From: Actinobacillus sp.
GTDB taxonomy: Bacteria > Pseudomonadota > Gammaproteobacteria > Enterobacterales > Pasteurellaceae
Assembly (NCBI GenBank): GCA_020026075.1
Contig: JAHHQZ010000016.1
Span: 1 to 35,727, forward strand
DNA: 35,727 nucleotides
Reading direction: 5' to 3'
The notes beneath the pieces were generated by a model. That model worked only from the letters and a program-made list of their open reading frames with translations. It made no database searches and was not told the origin of the DNA. Of this stretch, positions 24,674 through 33,126 are shown in pieces. Made by a program: the position numbers and the translations under genes. Position 1 is the stretch's first letter. Each line of letters begins with the position of its first letter.

Positions 24674-24996
24674 AATTTGTGGAGTGTATTCGTTAAATTG
24701 GCGTTATCTAAACGACCGATAGGTGCACGTGCAATAACCACGAAATCGTAAGGGGGAAGTTCATTTTGGTGTAAACGAAAATATTCACGGCATAAACGTT
24801 TTACACGATTGCGTTCGTGGGCGCGTTTTAAATGCTTTTTGGGAATCGCTAAACCTAAACGTGGAACATCACTGTGGTTTTTTCGAGCAAGAATGGTAAT
24901 TTCAGGCGAACTCGCACGGAGCGGATCTTGGAAGACGTATTTAAATTGAACGGGGGTTAATAGACGTAACCCCCGTGGAAAGTTTTGCTTAAGCAA
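24595..24996 (-). CDS. rnpA: Ribonuclease P protein component
   Basis: This 133-residue basic protein contains the RNR signature (AHERNRVKRLCREYFR) and starts LLKQNFPRGLRLLTPVQF at a TTG codon, matching the Haemophilus RnpA start. It binds RNase P RNA and aids tRNA 5' processing. It ends with about 14 residues (SVSPSSMPTNTSSAR) beyond the usual RLAQKS ending, all within the overlap with yidD. It starts 14 bases after the rpmH stop and is co-transcribed with it. Confidence 0.95.
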   Translation of the reverse strand: MLKQNFPRGLRLLTPVQFKYVFQDPLRASSPEITILARKNHSDVPRLGLAIPKKHLKRAHERNRVKRLCREYFRLHQNELPPYDFVVIARAPIGRLDNANLTNTLHKLWQRHIRLAQKSVSPSSMPTNTSSAR

Positions 24997-25010
24997 AGCG
25001 TACGCTCACA

Positions 25011-25145
25011 TTAAGCTGATAAACTTTTACGACCTTTAGCACGACGACGAGCTAAAACTTGACGGCCATTTTTAGTCGCCATACGAGCACGGAAACCGTG
25101 AGTGCGGCTACGTTTTAAAACTGAAGGTTGAAAAGTGCGTTTCAT
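25011..25145 (-). CDS. rpmH: 50S ribosomal protein L34
   Basis: This 44-codon gene reads [20 protein letters not shown] and ends [12 protein letters not shown], the universally conserved L34. GAGGTAG precedes ATG. It heads the rpmH-rnpA-yidD-yidC transcript from the promoter at 25237-25265. Confidence 0.99.
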
Positions 25146-25236
25146 AGTAATCTACCTCAATAAAAACTTACTTCTTCCACTGACTCTACTGAGGCAGGTC
25201 AATAGCGAGAATAAGGGTGAATAAAAAAGACGTGGG

Positions 25237-25265
25237 ATTTTACTCATAAAATCGACCATCGTCAA
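25237..25265 (-). promoter_or_regulatory. Sigma-70 promoter of rpmH-rnpA
   Basis: On the minus strand, TTGACG (25265-25260), a 17-base spacer and TAAAAT (25242-25237) give a leader of roughly 85 bases before rpmH. Confidence 0.65.
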
Positions 25266-25539
25266 ATAAGAAATGAACAATCGCTCGACAAAGAACCTCT
25301 GTTCACAAGGATAGGGCGGAATTATACGGTTTTTATGCTTAATCACAAGCCAGCAAATTTATTTTTTTATCCTTTTGCGGATCTTTTACCAAAATTATTG
25401 TAGAATTTCGCCCACTTTTTTAAGGCTACCTCTAGTACTATTAATGGCGAGGTCGGAATAATTTTTAAAATTTTAGCAAAAATTCCGACCTATAATTTTC
25501 ACTCAAACGATATCAAAACACTATATTAGAACAAAAAAT
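25266..25539. other. rpmH-dnaA divergent intergenic region
   Basis: This AT-rich spacer between divergent rpmH and dnaA holds repeat copy 6 (25450-25491) and a possible dnaA -10, TATATT (25522-25527), close to the start codon. I looked for TTATNCACA DnaA boxes on both strands and found none convincing, so there is no sign of an origin here and no obvious DnaA autoregulation site. Confidence 0.5.
25450..25491. repeat. Palindromic repeat, copy 6
   Basis: AGGTCGGAAT pairs with ATTCCGACCT over 10 bp around a long AT-rich interior (AATTTTTAAAATTTTAGC...). Unlike the others it lies upstream of a gene start (dnaA, 49 bases further), in a divergent intergenic region. Confidence 0.8.
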
Positions 25540-26928
25540 ATGAACGAATTATCACTTTGGCAAGATTGCTTATTGGCACTGCAAGATCGCTTATCTGGCG
25601 TGAGTGATCATACTGATCAGAACCCTAATTTTTGGCTAAAACCTTTACAAGTCGAATATGTGGGCGATGAATTGATGGTGCTTTACGCCTCAAATTTTTT
25701 TATTGAGGCGCACATAAATAGTGTTTTTTTAGGTGATATTACTTCGATCTGTCGTGAACTAACACAAAACCCTAATTTTACCGTTGAAGTGCGAGTGGGA
25801 AGCAAGCCTGAACCTGTAACAGTTACGCCAGCAGAGAACGCCAAAAGCAATGTTGCTCCTGCTGTAGAGAACGAAAAAACAGCAATACCGTTTCAATCTA
25901 ATCTTGATCCTTATTATTTGTTTGAGAATTTTGTGGAAGGTAAATCCAACGAGTGGGCAAAAGCGGCAGGGCAGAAAATTGCGATGAATCCTGGTGATAA
26001 ACGCCATAATCCGCTTTTTATTTACGGCGGTACTGCGTTGGGTAAAAGCCATTTGTTGCACGCCATTGGCAACAGCATTATGGCTCGCCATCCGCAAGCT
26101 CGTGTGATGTATTTGCACGCCGAACGTTTTATGCATTTTTTTGTAACGGCATTAAACGATAAAGAAAAACAGAAAAAAATCTTAGAATTCAAAGAGTTCT
26201 ATCGCAATTTAGATGCCCTTCTGATTGACGATATTCAATTTTTTGCGGGCAAAGATGCAATGCAGGAAGTGTTTTTCCATATTTTTAACGCCTTAATGGA
26301 AAGCAATCACCAAATCGTGCTGGTGTCGAACGAGTATCCAAAAGAAATTGATAAAATCGAGGATCGTTTGAAATCTCGCTTTGGCTGGGGGTTATCTATT
26401 CCTATTGAGCCGCCTGACTTAGAAACGAGGGTCGGAATTTTGCTGCAAAAAGCGGAAGAACGTAAGTTTCACTTACCGCACGATGTGGCGACTTTTATCG
26501 GCCAGCGTTTGCGTACCAACGTGCGTGAATTGGAAGGGGCACTGAATATTTTACAAGCAAATGCTGAGTTTACAGGGCGAGCTATCACCATCGATTATGT
26601 GCGTGATGTGTTGCGTCATATGATTGCGGTGCAAGATAAATTGGTTACTATCGAAAATATTCAAAAAATTGTGGCGGAGTATTTTCACGTGAAAGTGCAA
26701 GATCTTAAATCGAAAAGTAAGAAACGCACGATTACTCGTCCCCGTCAAATGGCAATGGCATTGGCCAAAGAATTAACAAACCGCAGTCTGCCTGAAATTG
26801 GTAATGAATTTGGTGGACGCGACCACACAACCGTATTACATGCTTGTAAAAAAGTGGCGGAATTGCGCCAAAAAGATACAGGCTTTCAAGAAGATTGGCT
26901 AAATTTAATGCGCACGCTTTCTGTGTAG
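25540..26928 (+). CDS. dnaA: Replication initiator DnaA, with altered ATPase motifs
   Basis: The 462-residue protein has all four domains: domain I (ELSLWQDCLLALQ), a short linker, the AAA+ domain (about 120-345) and the DNA-binding domain with GGRDHTTVLHACKKV near the end. Walker B (LLIDDIQFF, Asp230/231) and Arg280 in KSRFGWG are standard. Unusual points are Walker A GGTALGKS (163-170) in place of GGTGLGKT, sensor 1 VSNEYP with Asn264 in place of the aspartate known from E. coli (Asp269), a four-residue insertion near 208-215, and an insertion of about six residues in domain I (SDHTDQ). dnaN follows by 28 bases. Confidence 0.96.
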   Translation: MNELSLWQDCLLALQDRLSGVSDHTDQNPNFWLKPLQVEYVGDELMVLYASNFFIEAHINSVFLGDITSICRELTQNPNFTVEVRVGSKPEPVTVTPAENAKSNVAPAVENEKTAIPFQSNLDPYYLFENFVEGKSNEWAKAAGQKIAMNPGDKRHNPLFIYGGTALGKSHLLHAIGNSIMARHPQARVMYLHAERFMHFFVTALNDKEKQKKILEFKEFYRNLDALLIDDIQFFAGKDAMQEVFFHIFNALMESNHQIVLVSNEYPKEIDKIEDRLKSRFGWGLSIPIEPPDLETRVGILLQKAEERKFHLPHDVATFIGQRLRTNVRELEGALNILQANAEFTGRAITIDYVRDVLRHMIAVQDKLVTIENIQKIVAEYFHVKVQDLKSKSKKRTITRPRQMAMALAKELTNRSLPEIGNEFGGRDHTTVLHACKKVAELRQKDTGFQEDWLNLMRTLSV

Positions 26929-26956
26929 CCATTGAACGTTTAATAAAGGTAAGAAA

Positions 26957-28066
26957 ATGGAATTTATCGTCTCTCGTGAAAATTTAATCAAACCCTTAGC
27001 GCAGGTGTGTGCGGTACTGAGTAGCCGTCCGCCAATGCCTGTTTTGCATAATATTTTGCTGGAAGTAAAAGGCGGTACGCTTTTTATTACCGGAACCGAT
27101 GCCGAAGTGGAACTTACGGCGCAAGTAACGCTATTTTCAGCCACTCAAGATGGCGTGGCGACAATTCCAGGTAAAAAGTTTTTAGATCTCTGCCGCAGTC
27201 TGCCTGATGACAGCGAAATTACCGCTAGCTTTGAGCAAGATCGTGCCATTATTCGTTCTGGACGTAGTAAATTTAATTTAAGCACACTCCCAGCGGAAGA
27301 TTATCCAACCCTAGCGGATTGGCTGCCGAATGTGAGTTTTGAAATGGCACAAAGCACGTTGCTCAATTTAATTAACGCAACGCACTTTGCAATGGCCAGC
27401 CAAGATGCTCGCTATTTCTTAAATGGTATGAAGTTAGAAACCGATGGTCATTTATTCGCTGCGATTGCCACAGATGGCCATCGTTTAGCACGCTGTGAAG
27501 AACCTGTAAGTACGGAATTACCAAAACACGATGTGATTTTGCCACGCAAGGCGGTATTGGAATTACAACGTTCTTTAGACACAAAAGGCGATACGGTAAT
27601 GGTACAAATTGGTACAAACAATTTGCGTGTTAATTTAGGCAAAATGATGTTTACTTCAAAATTATTGGACGGTCATTACCCAGACTACCGCCAAGTGTTC
27701 CCTCGTCAGCCAAAATACGACATTGCTATTGATGCACAGGCTTTCAAACGTGCTTGTATGCGAATGGCTATCGTTGCGCAAGATAAAGAAAATAAAGTGA
27801 AATTGGCACGTTTATTATTTACCGAAAATCAGCTAAAAATTACGGCCTCCAATCCATCGCTGGATAAAGCAGAAGAATTTTTAGACATCGCTTACAATGG
27901 CGATGCAATGGAAGTGGGCTTTAACATTGCTTATTTATTGGACGTTTTAAATAACATCAAAAGTGAACGTGTGCTAATGCGTTTAACTGACACCACTCGC
28001 CCTTGCTTGCTGGAAAGCGATCCATCAAGCAACGCACAATATGTCATTATGCCTGTGCGTTTGTAA
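26957..28066 (+). CDS. dnaN: DNA polymerase III beta sliding clamp
   Basis: This 369-residue protein starts MEFIVSRENLIKPLAQV and ends YVIMPVRL, the conserved ends of the clamp. Its three repeated clamp domains are visible through GTDAEVELTA, ATDGHRLAR and DGHYPDYRQVFP. As a dimer it encircles DNA and holds polymerases and Hda. AAGG precedes ATG. It is part of the dnaA-dnaN-recF operon. Confidence 0.99.
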   Translation: MEFIVSRENLIKPLAQVCAVLSSRPPMPVLHNILLEVKGGTLFITGTDAEVELTAQVTLFSATQDGVATIPGKKFLDLCRSLPDDSEITASFEQDRAIIRSGRSKFNLSTLPAEDYPTLADWLPNVSFEMAQSTLLNLINATHFAMASQDARYFLNGMKLETDGHLFAAIATDGHRLARCEEPVSTELPKHDVILPRKAVLELQRSLDTKGDTVMVQIGTNNLRVNLGKMMFTSKLLDGHYPDYRQVFPRQPKYDIAIDAQAFKRACMRMAIVAQDKENKVKLARLLFTENQLKITASNPSLDKAEEFLDIAYNGDAMEVGFNIAYLLDVLNNIKSERVLMRLTDTTRPCLLESDPSSNAQYVIMPVRL

Positions 28067-28078
28067 TTTGAGGTAATC

Positions 28079-29155
28079 GTGGCCATTGCACGCTTTACCG
28101 TAGAAAATTTTCGTAATTTAAAAAGCTTGGATACGTCATTTAATCCAAGCTTTAACTTTATTGTGGGAAACAACGGCAGCGGTAAAACGAGCCTGCTTGA
28201 GGCGATTTTTTATCTTGCGCACGGACGTTCTTTTAAAAGTGCCGTACAAAATCGCATTATTCAATATGACGCACCCCATTTTACGCTGTTTGGTCAAGTG
28301 CAAGAGGCGCAACATCAGTGGTCAGTGGGGCTACAAAAATTGCGTCAAGGGCAAACGAAAATGAAAATAAACGGCGAGGATGCTAAAAAACTCGCTGATT
28401 TAGCGCATTTATTGCCCATTCAAATTATCACACCCGAAGGGCTTAGCCTGCTCAATGGTGGTCCTAGCTGTAAACGTGCATTTCTCGATTGGGGATTATT
28501 TCACCATCACAATGATTTTTTCCCCATCTGGCAAAAGCTCGCTCGCCTTTTAAAACAGCGCAATGCAGCCCTGCTCCAAGCACGAACCTATCAAGAATTA
28601 AAACATTGGGACGAGCAGCTAGTGCCACTTTGCCTGCAAATTAGCCAATGGCGAGCGGAGTATGCCGCACAACTGCAAGTGGATATTGATAAAAGTTGTG
28701 CGTTATTTTTGCCCGAAGTAAAAATTGAAAGTCAGTTTTATCAAGGCTGGGATCGTAAAAAAGCGTATGCGGATTTGCTTGCAGAAAATTTTGAACGAGA
28801 TCGCCAGTTGGGCTACACCTTCTCTGGTGCGCAACGTGCAGATTTACGGTTTAAAATCAATGGCTTACCTGTGGAGGATGTGCTTTCTCGTGGGCAGTTA
28901 AAACTGTTGATGTGTGCATTACGTTTAGCACAAGGCGAGCATTTAATGGCGCAAAAAAATCGTCATTGTATTTTTCTCATTGACGATTTTGCTTCTGAAT
29001 TAGATGAAATTAAACGTGCATTGTTGGCTCAAAGGCTACAACAAAGTGGCGCACAGGTGTTTGTTACCGCCATTGAATTTTGCCAATTAAAACAAATGCA
29101 GCCAAAATCACAATGCACATTTCGTATTGAAAACGGTGTACTCTCGCCTGTCTAG
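28079..29155 (+). CDS. recF: Recombination mediator RecF
   Basis: This 358-residue SMC-like ATPase has a GTG start (GAGG upstream) 12 bases after dnaN. Walker A is GNNGSGKTS (about 30-38), the signature is LSRGQLKLL, and Walker B is IFLIDDFASELD (about 300-311). It loads RecA at gaps with RecO and RecR. It ends 7 bases before the convergent VOC gene; no clear terminator is visible between them. Confidence 0.98.
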   Translation: MAIARFTVENFRNLKSLDTSFNPSFNFIVGNNGSGKTSLLEAIFYLAHGRSFKSAVQNRIIQYDAPHFTLFGQVQEAQHQWSVGLQKLRQGQTKMKINGEDAKKLADLAHLLPIQIITPEGLSLLNGGPSCKRAFLDWGLFHHHNDFFPIWQKLARLLKQRNAALLQARTYQELKHWDEQLVPLCLQISQWRAEYAAQLQVDIDKSCALFLPEVKIESQFYQGWDRKKAYADLLAENFERDRQLGYTFSGAQRADLRFKINGLPVEDVLSRGQLKLLMCALRLAQGEHLMAQKNRHCIFLIDDFASELDEIKRALLAQRLQQSGAQVFVTAIEFCQLKQMQPKSQCTFRIENGVLSPV

Positions 29156-29162
29156 CTTTCTG

Positions 29163-29630
29163 TTAGTCAGCTAAACATTCCATTAATTCTAAAATCGTGC
29201 CATCAGGATCACGAAAATAGAGGGCTTTGCTTTTACCCAAACCATCGTGGCTGAAATCAAAAAATTGCGGTGGGCTTAAACATTCCACATTGTGTGCCAA
29301 TAAATGTTGGTACATTGTATCAATATCTTGCACAGCAAAACAAATTTCAGAAATACTTGGACGAGCTAAATCAGCACGTGCTTTTTGCGTTTCGCCATCA
29401 AAGGCCAATAGCTCAATGGTTGGCGCCGCAATATTTTCATTACCTCGCAAATAAGCGAGTTTCACCACACAATGGCGACGCTGGAATAATTTATCCGTTT
29501 CTGTCCCTTGCATTTGCGTCTGTGCAATAAGTTCTAGTCCTAAAATATCACGGTAAAAATCAATGGCACGACCAAGATCACTTACCGTGATACCAATATG
29601 CAAAATGGATTGAAGTTTAGGTATTGACAT
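29163..29630 (-). CDS. VOC (glyoxalase/bleomycin resistance) family protein
   Basis: This 155-residue protein has two beta-alpha-beta-beta-beta modules: ILHIGITVSDLGRAIDFYRDILGLEL and ISEICFAVQDIDTMYQHL. Candidate metal ligands are His11, Glu73 (TIELLAF), Glu95 (SEICF, where many relatives have histidine) and Glu148 (TILELME). It may be a glyoxalase, epimerase or dioxygenase relative; the substrate cannot be told. It is downstream of dolP on the same strand with a half repeat between. Confidence 0.82.
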   Translation of the reverse strand: MSIPKLQSILHIGITVSDLGRAIDFYRDILGLELIAQTQMQGTETDKLFQRRHCVVKLAYLRGNENIAAPTIELLAFDGETQKARADLARPSISEICFAVQDIDTMYQHLLAHNVECLSPPQFFDFSHDGLGKSKALYFRDPDGTILELMECLAD

Positions 29631-29640
29631 AATTTCTTAA

Positions 29641-29656
29641 AAAATTCCGGCCTAGC
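29641..29656. repeat. Half copy of the palindromic repeat
   Basis: AAAATTCCGGCCTAGC matches the right arm and flank of copies 4 and 8, but no left arm is present; the VOC gene start lies there instead. It fits a truncated copy. Confidence 0.6.
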
Positions 29657-29657
29657 G

Positions 29658-30242
29658 TTAGTTCTTCACAAAGTGCATTGCGTTCACCACTTTACGCACG
29701 CCTGATACTTGGCGAGCCACGTTGGCGATAATTTGTGCTTGCTGCGGTAGAACGTCACCCATTAAATACACAACGGCATTTTCTGTGATCACTTTCACAT
29801 TCATACTGCTCACATTTGGCGTGGTGAGTAATCGGCTTTTAATTTCTGAGGTGATTGCAGCATCTTTGAGAGTTTGTCCAACAGAAATTCTTGGTCCGAC
29901 CATAAGCTCATTGTACACACGTGATACTTGGCGCACACCTTTGGCAACATTGGCTGCTTGTAATTTCAGGTTTTCCGTTGGCACTTGACCAATGAGTAAC
30001 ACTTCTGCGTTGTAAGATACGACATTGATACGAGCCTCGTGTTTCAACTGTGCATCTTGGTTGATGGCATTGATCACTTTTGCTTCAATGGCTTCATCAT
30101 CAATTTGCGTACCCACTGTGCGTGGATCGCTAATGACTTTACCTGCAACGGCCGAGCCGCCAACGATAACTGCAGGAACGCAACCTTGCAGTGCGATAAC
30201 TGCTCCAATACCTAAAATAAAAGATTTTAATTTCAATGACAT
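29658..30242 (-). CDS. dolP: Outer-membrane lipoprotein DolP (YraP), two BON domains
   Basis: This 194-residue lipoprotein has the lipobox LQGC with Cys21, and then two BON domains (about 50-115 and 125-190). The start at 30242 gives a proper lipoprotein signal and is preferred to 30293, which overlaps diaA. DolP helps keep outer-membrane integrity and BAM function. It is the last gene of lpoA-yraN-diaA-dolP, the same order as in E. coli. Confidence 0.94.
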   Translation of the reverse strand: MSLKLKSFILGIGAVIALQGCVPAVIVGGSAVAGKVISDPRTVGTQIDDEAIEAKVINAINQDAQLKHEARINVVSYNAEVLLIGQVPTENLKLQAANVAKGVRQVSRVYNELMVGPRISVGQTLKDAAITSEIKSRLLTTPNVSSMNVKVITENAVVYLMGDVLPQQAQIIANVARQVSGVRKVVNAMHFVKN

Positions 30243-30253
30243 AGTAGCTCCAA

Positions 30254-30838
30254 TTATGAATGGGCGAAAAGGGAGTAATCTACCAATTCGCATAGGCTGT
30301 TGGTAATAAATAAGTGCTGTTCTAAAATGCGACTTTCTTTGCGGCTTGGCACAGGAATTTCAAGATCATTTTCCGAAAGAAAGCCTTTTACGTGATCATT
30401 ATTGCTGCCTGTTAGCACAATAATTTGTAATCCTTTGCTAATGGCATTTTGGATCAGCTGTAAAATATTGTCTTCATTTCCGCAAGGGGCGAAAGTAATT
30501 AAAAGATCACCTTTTTGGGCTTGTGCCTCAAATTGGCGTAAGAAAAGCTGGGGTAGGCAGTCTTCGGTAACAAAAGCAGACGCTACCGTGCCATCAAGTG
30601 AAATCAGGACAGCAGGAAAACTAGGGCGGGAAAGTTCGTAACGGTGCAATAAATTGGCTACGAGAGATTGTGCATTAGTGTAGGCACGACCTTGTCCAGA
30701 AACGATGATTTTATTGCCCGACAGCAGGGTTTCTGTCATTTTTTTAGCCCCAAGCATCAGTAAGTCAGGCAACATTTTAGATGCAGCAATCTGATTTTGA
30801 ATGCTTTCGTTATATAAATCGTTTATTTTTTCTAACAT
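30254..30838 (-). CDS. diaA: DnaA initiator-associating protein DiaA
   Basis: This 194-residue protein has a single SIS domain, related to GmhA sedoheptulose isomerase (SGQGRAYTNAQSLVANLLHRYE). The location between yraN and dolP and the C-terminal DYSLFAHS, which matches the E. coli Leu190-Phe191 region used to bind DnaA, favour DiaA. It forms tetramers that promote DnaA assembly at the origin. This window's DnaA has a changed domain I, so the partner surface may have co-varied. Confidence 0.92.
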   Translation of the reverse strand: MLEKINDLYNESIQNQIAASKMLPDLLMLGAKKMTETLLSGNKIIVSGQGRAYTNAQSLVANLLHRYELSRPSFPAVLISLDGTVASAFVTEDCLPQLFLRQFEAQAQKGDLLITFAPCGNEDNILQLIQNAISKGLQIIVLTGSNNDHVKGFLSENDLEIPVPSRKESRILEQHLFITNSLCELVDYSLFAHS

Positions 30839-30850
30839 ATTTACGTTAAC

Positions 30851-31237
30851 CTATTCATCTAAAAAGTTTTCTATCCAAGTTATTTCATCGCCATTTGCCC
30901 CAAAGGCAACTAAGTCAAAACGGCAGTCGGCATCTTCTAGGCTTTGTTCTTGCTCGCTTAACCACAGGTTTGCGGCATCGAGCCAGCGTTGCTGTTTTTG
31001 CCAATCTACGCTTTCAATCGCACTACCAAAATGAGCATTTTTACGTTGGCGAACTTCCACAAAAACTGTCGTTGTGCCATCTCGCATAATTAAATCAAGC
31101 TCACCACTCTTAAAATGCTGATTAGCCGCAATAAAAGTAAGTCCTTGCATTTCTAAATAATGGCGAGCCAGTTGCTCGAATTTATCCCCTTGCCGTTGTT
31201 GAGGTGAGGTTTTCTTTAAGGGCGAATGTAACCACAC
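30851..31237 (-). CDS. yraN: YraN, UPF0102 endonuclease-like protein
   Basis: This 128-residue protein has the restriction-endonuclease-like fold core GELDLIMRDGTTTVFVEVRQR, with the Asp and Glu-Val-Arg pattern of the family. A GTG start two bases after the lpoA stop is used. The function is not established. Confidence 0.92.
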   Translation of the reverse strand: MWLHSPLKKTSPQQRQGDKFEQLARHYLEMQGLTFIAANQHFKSGELDLIMRDGTTTVFVEVRQRKNAHFGSAIESVDWQKQQRWLDAANLWLSEQEQSLEDADCRFDLVAFGANGDEITWIENFLDE

Positions 31238-31239
31238 GA

Positions 31240-33048
31240 TTATTCCGCCACTTGTACTTGACCGTGTTCAAAGGTAAACCAAGGCATTGAGCGCTGGAAT
31301 GTACAGCCGTAACCGTTTGCAATATTACCAGTTAAACCGTGCATTTTATAACCTGGAATATGACGAATTTCGCTGTAATGTTGCAGTAAATTCCACGCAT
31401 CACTGCCCATTGCATACAAGCGCATTAAAGAATAATCTTGTTTATTTTGGCGTGCAATATTTTGGTACTGCTCGCTGTAGCGATCTTGGAACATTGGCAA
31501 TTCAGTAAACTGCACGCCTTTCATCATCAAATTATATGCACCAGAATTGTTGGGCGAATTAATACGTGATGTGGTGAAAAGTGGCAGTTTGTTGTCGGTA
31601 TTATCCAAAGCCGTTTTAATTTGTGCCATTTGCTGGTTATCACCCAAAGCAAATACCCCCGTCACTGGTTGGAATGTAGGGTCAAGATCTGCTAAAAATT
31701 GTGTCCCCTTTGGCTCATTTTTATTACCCGTTTTCAGTTTATTTGCAACTGTTTTTTTGGGAACTTCAATAATGCCTAAAGCCTGTACAAAAATATTATG
31801 TAAATCGTCCGTTGAACCGTAGTAGCGAAGCTCTACACGCTCGCCACCTAATTGGCGCCATTCATTAGCGAAAGCCTCGCCCACGCGTTGTCCAAGATCA
31901 TTGCGTGGCATTAACACCAATGGCAATTTAATTTGCTCCGCAAACATTTTTTGAGCCGCTTCGCGTGCCTCGTCTTCTGGTGCAAGGCTGTAATAACAGG
32001 TATTGGCGTTAGGCATTGGCTGATTTAAATTATTTAATGCAATGATGCTCAAACCTTGCGACCAGCTTGGATGTGCAGCCAATTCGTTGACGTTTTGTTT
32101 AAGCAACGGCCCAATAACTGCGTCAAAGCCTTCACCATGCACCTGCTGCATAATATTGGAAAGTGGCGATTTCACGCTATCAAACCACGTAACAGGCACG
32201 TTGCTCATACCACGAGCATTTTCAATCCCCGCTTTCACGGTATTCCCAATCAGCTCAAACTGTCCGCTCAATGGTAAAATAACTGCCACTTTATTAAAGG
32301 CTAAACGCTGAAAATTCAGCACGCTTTGTAACGCACTTGGCAACAGAAAAGTTGGGTGTGCAGTTTGCCATTCCAATAATTGCGGACGAAGTGCTTCGGC
32401 ATTGCTTAAATTTTTCTGATAGAGATCCGCTAAATTTAACCAATTTTGCAAGGTCGGATCATTTTGCGAAAAAAGCGCCGTGTCCACTAAGCTTGTGGCA
32501 TCCAAATGTTGTAATAACGCCCAAATGGCATCGTTATTTTGCTGACGAGCGTTATTGTCGCTAAGCAATGGCTCTGCTTTGAGTAAATTTGCCACTGCCG
32601 TTAAATAGTGTTGCTGATTTTGTGCAATTTTGGCGTTAATTTGTAAGAAACGAATCTTCTGTGCATTACTTAATTCATTGAAATTCAATAGGTTAAGAAA
32701 TTGCTCCGCACGAGCATTGTCTTGCTGTTGGCTTGAAAGATGAGCTTGAATGAGGTTGTAATCTTGCTGTTGCAGTTCATCTAAATGGGTTAAATCGTTT
32801 AGTAGTGCCTGCGCCTGCGGAAATTTATTTTCTTGAATAAAAGCACGAGCGGCCAGCAATTTAAAATTATTTTGTGTTGTGTTGTCGGTTGCTAGTTTGC
32901 TTTGCTGTAAATAGTAATTAGAGTTTGCGTTAATTTGTTGATTCAACGGGTTATTTTGAGAAAGATTAAGCCCTGCACAGGCAGACAATAAAAGGGTTAA
33001 AGAAAAGGGGGCTAAAAGATGTCGAAACGGTGTGCGTTGTGGTAGCAT
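31240..33048 (-). CDS. lpoA: Penicillin-binding protein activator LpoA
   Basis: This 602-residue outer-membrane lipoprotein starts at ATG 33048, chosen for the GAGGAG 9 bases upstream over TTG at 33066. The lipobox LSAC has Cys24. An N-terminal TPR-like helical domain (about 30-250, rich in Q, N and L) is followed by a periplasmic-binding-protein-like domain (about 255-600; KVAVILPLSGQFELIGNTVKAG). LpoA stimulates PBP1A from the outer membrane. It heads the lpoA-yraN-diaA-dolP operon, divergent from rsmI. Confidence 0.95.
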   Translation of the reverse strand: MLPQRTPFRHLLAPFSLTLLLSACAGLNLSQNNPLNQQINANSNYYLQQSKLATDNTTQNNFKLLAARAFIQENKFPQAQALLNDLTHLDELQQQDYNLIQAHLSSQQQDNARAEQFLNLLNFNELSNAQKIRFLQINAKIAQNQQHYLTAVANLLKAEPLLSDNNARQQNNDAIWALLQHLDATSLVDTALFSQNDPTLQNWLNLADLYQKNLSNAEALRPQLLEWQTAHPTFLLPSALQSVLNFQRLAFNKVAVILPLSGQFELIGNTVKAGIENARGMSNVPVTWFDSVKSPLSNIMQQVHGEGFDAVIGPLLKQNVNELAAHPSWSQGLSIIALNNLNQPMPNANTCYYSLAPEDEAREAAQKMFAEQIKLPLVLMPRNDLGQRVGEAFANEWRQLGGERVELRYYGSTDDLHNIFVQALGIIEVPKKTVANKLKTGNKNEPKGTQFLADLDPTFQPVTGVFALGDNQQMAQIKTALDNTDNKLPLFTTSRINSPNNSGAYNLMMKGVQFTELPMFQDRYSEQYQNIARQNKQDYSLMRLYAMGSDAWNLLQHYSEIRHIPGYKMHGLTGNIANGYGCTFQRSMPWFTFEHGQVQVAE

Positions 33049-33126
33049 AATGTATTGTCTCCTCAAAATTAAAACCGAAAGATCTTACTTATCTCAAGCT
33101 AGAAAATCAACAAAAGCGATAAATTT

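Noticed and set aside
25266..25539. Possible oriC upstream of dnaA
   Set aside because: No cluster of DnaA boxes is visible and related genomes do not have their origin here.
26428..26446. GGTCGGAATTTTG inside dnaA, resembling a repeat arm
   Set aside because: It encodes a conserved DnaA segment (RVGILLQK) and has no matching second arm, so chance is sufficient.
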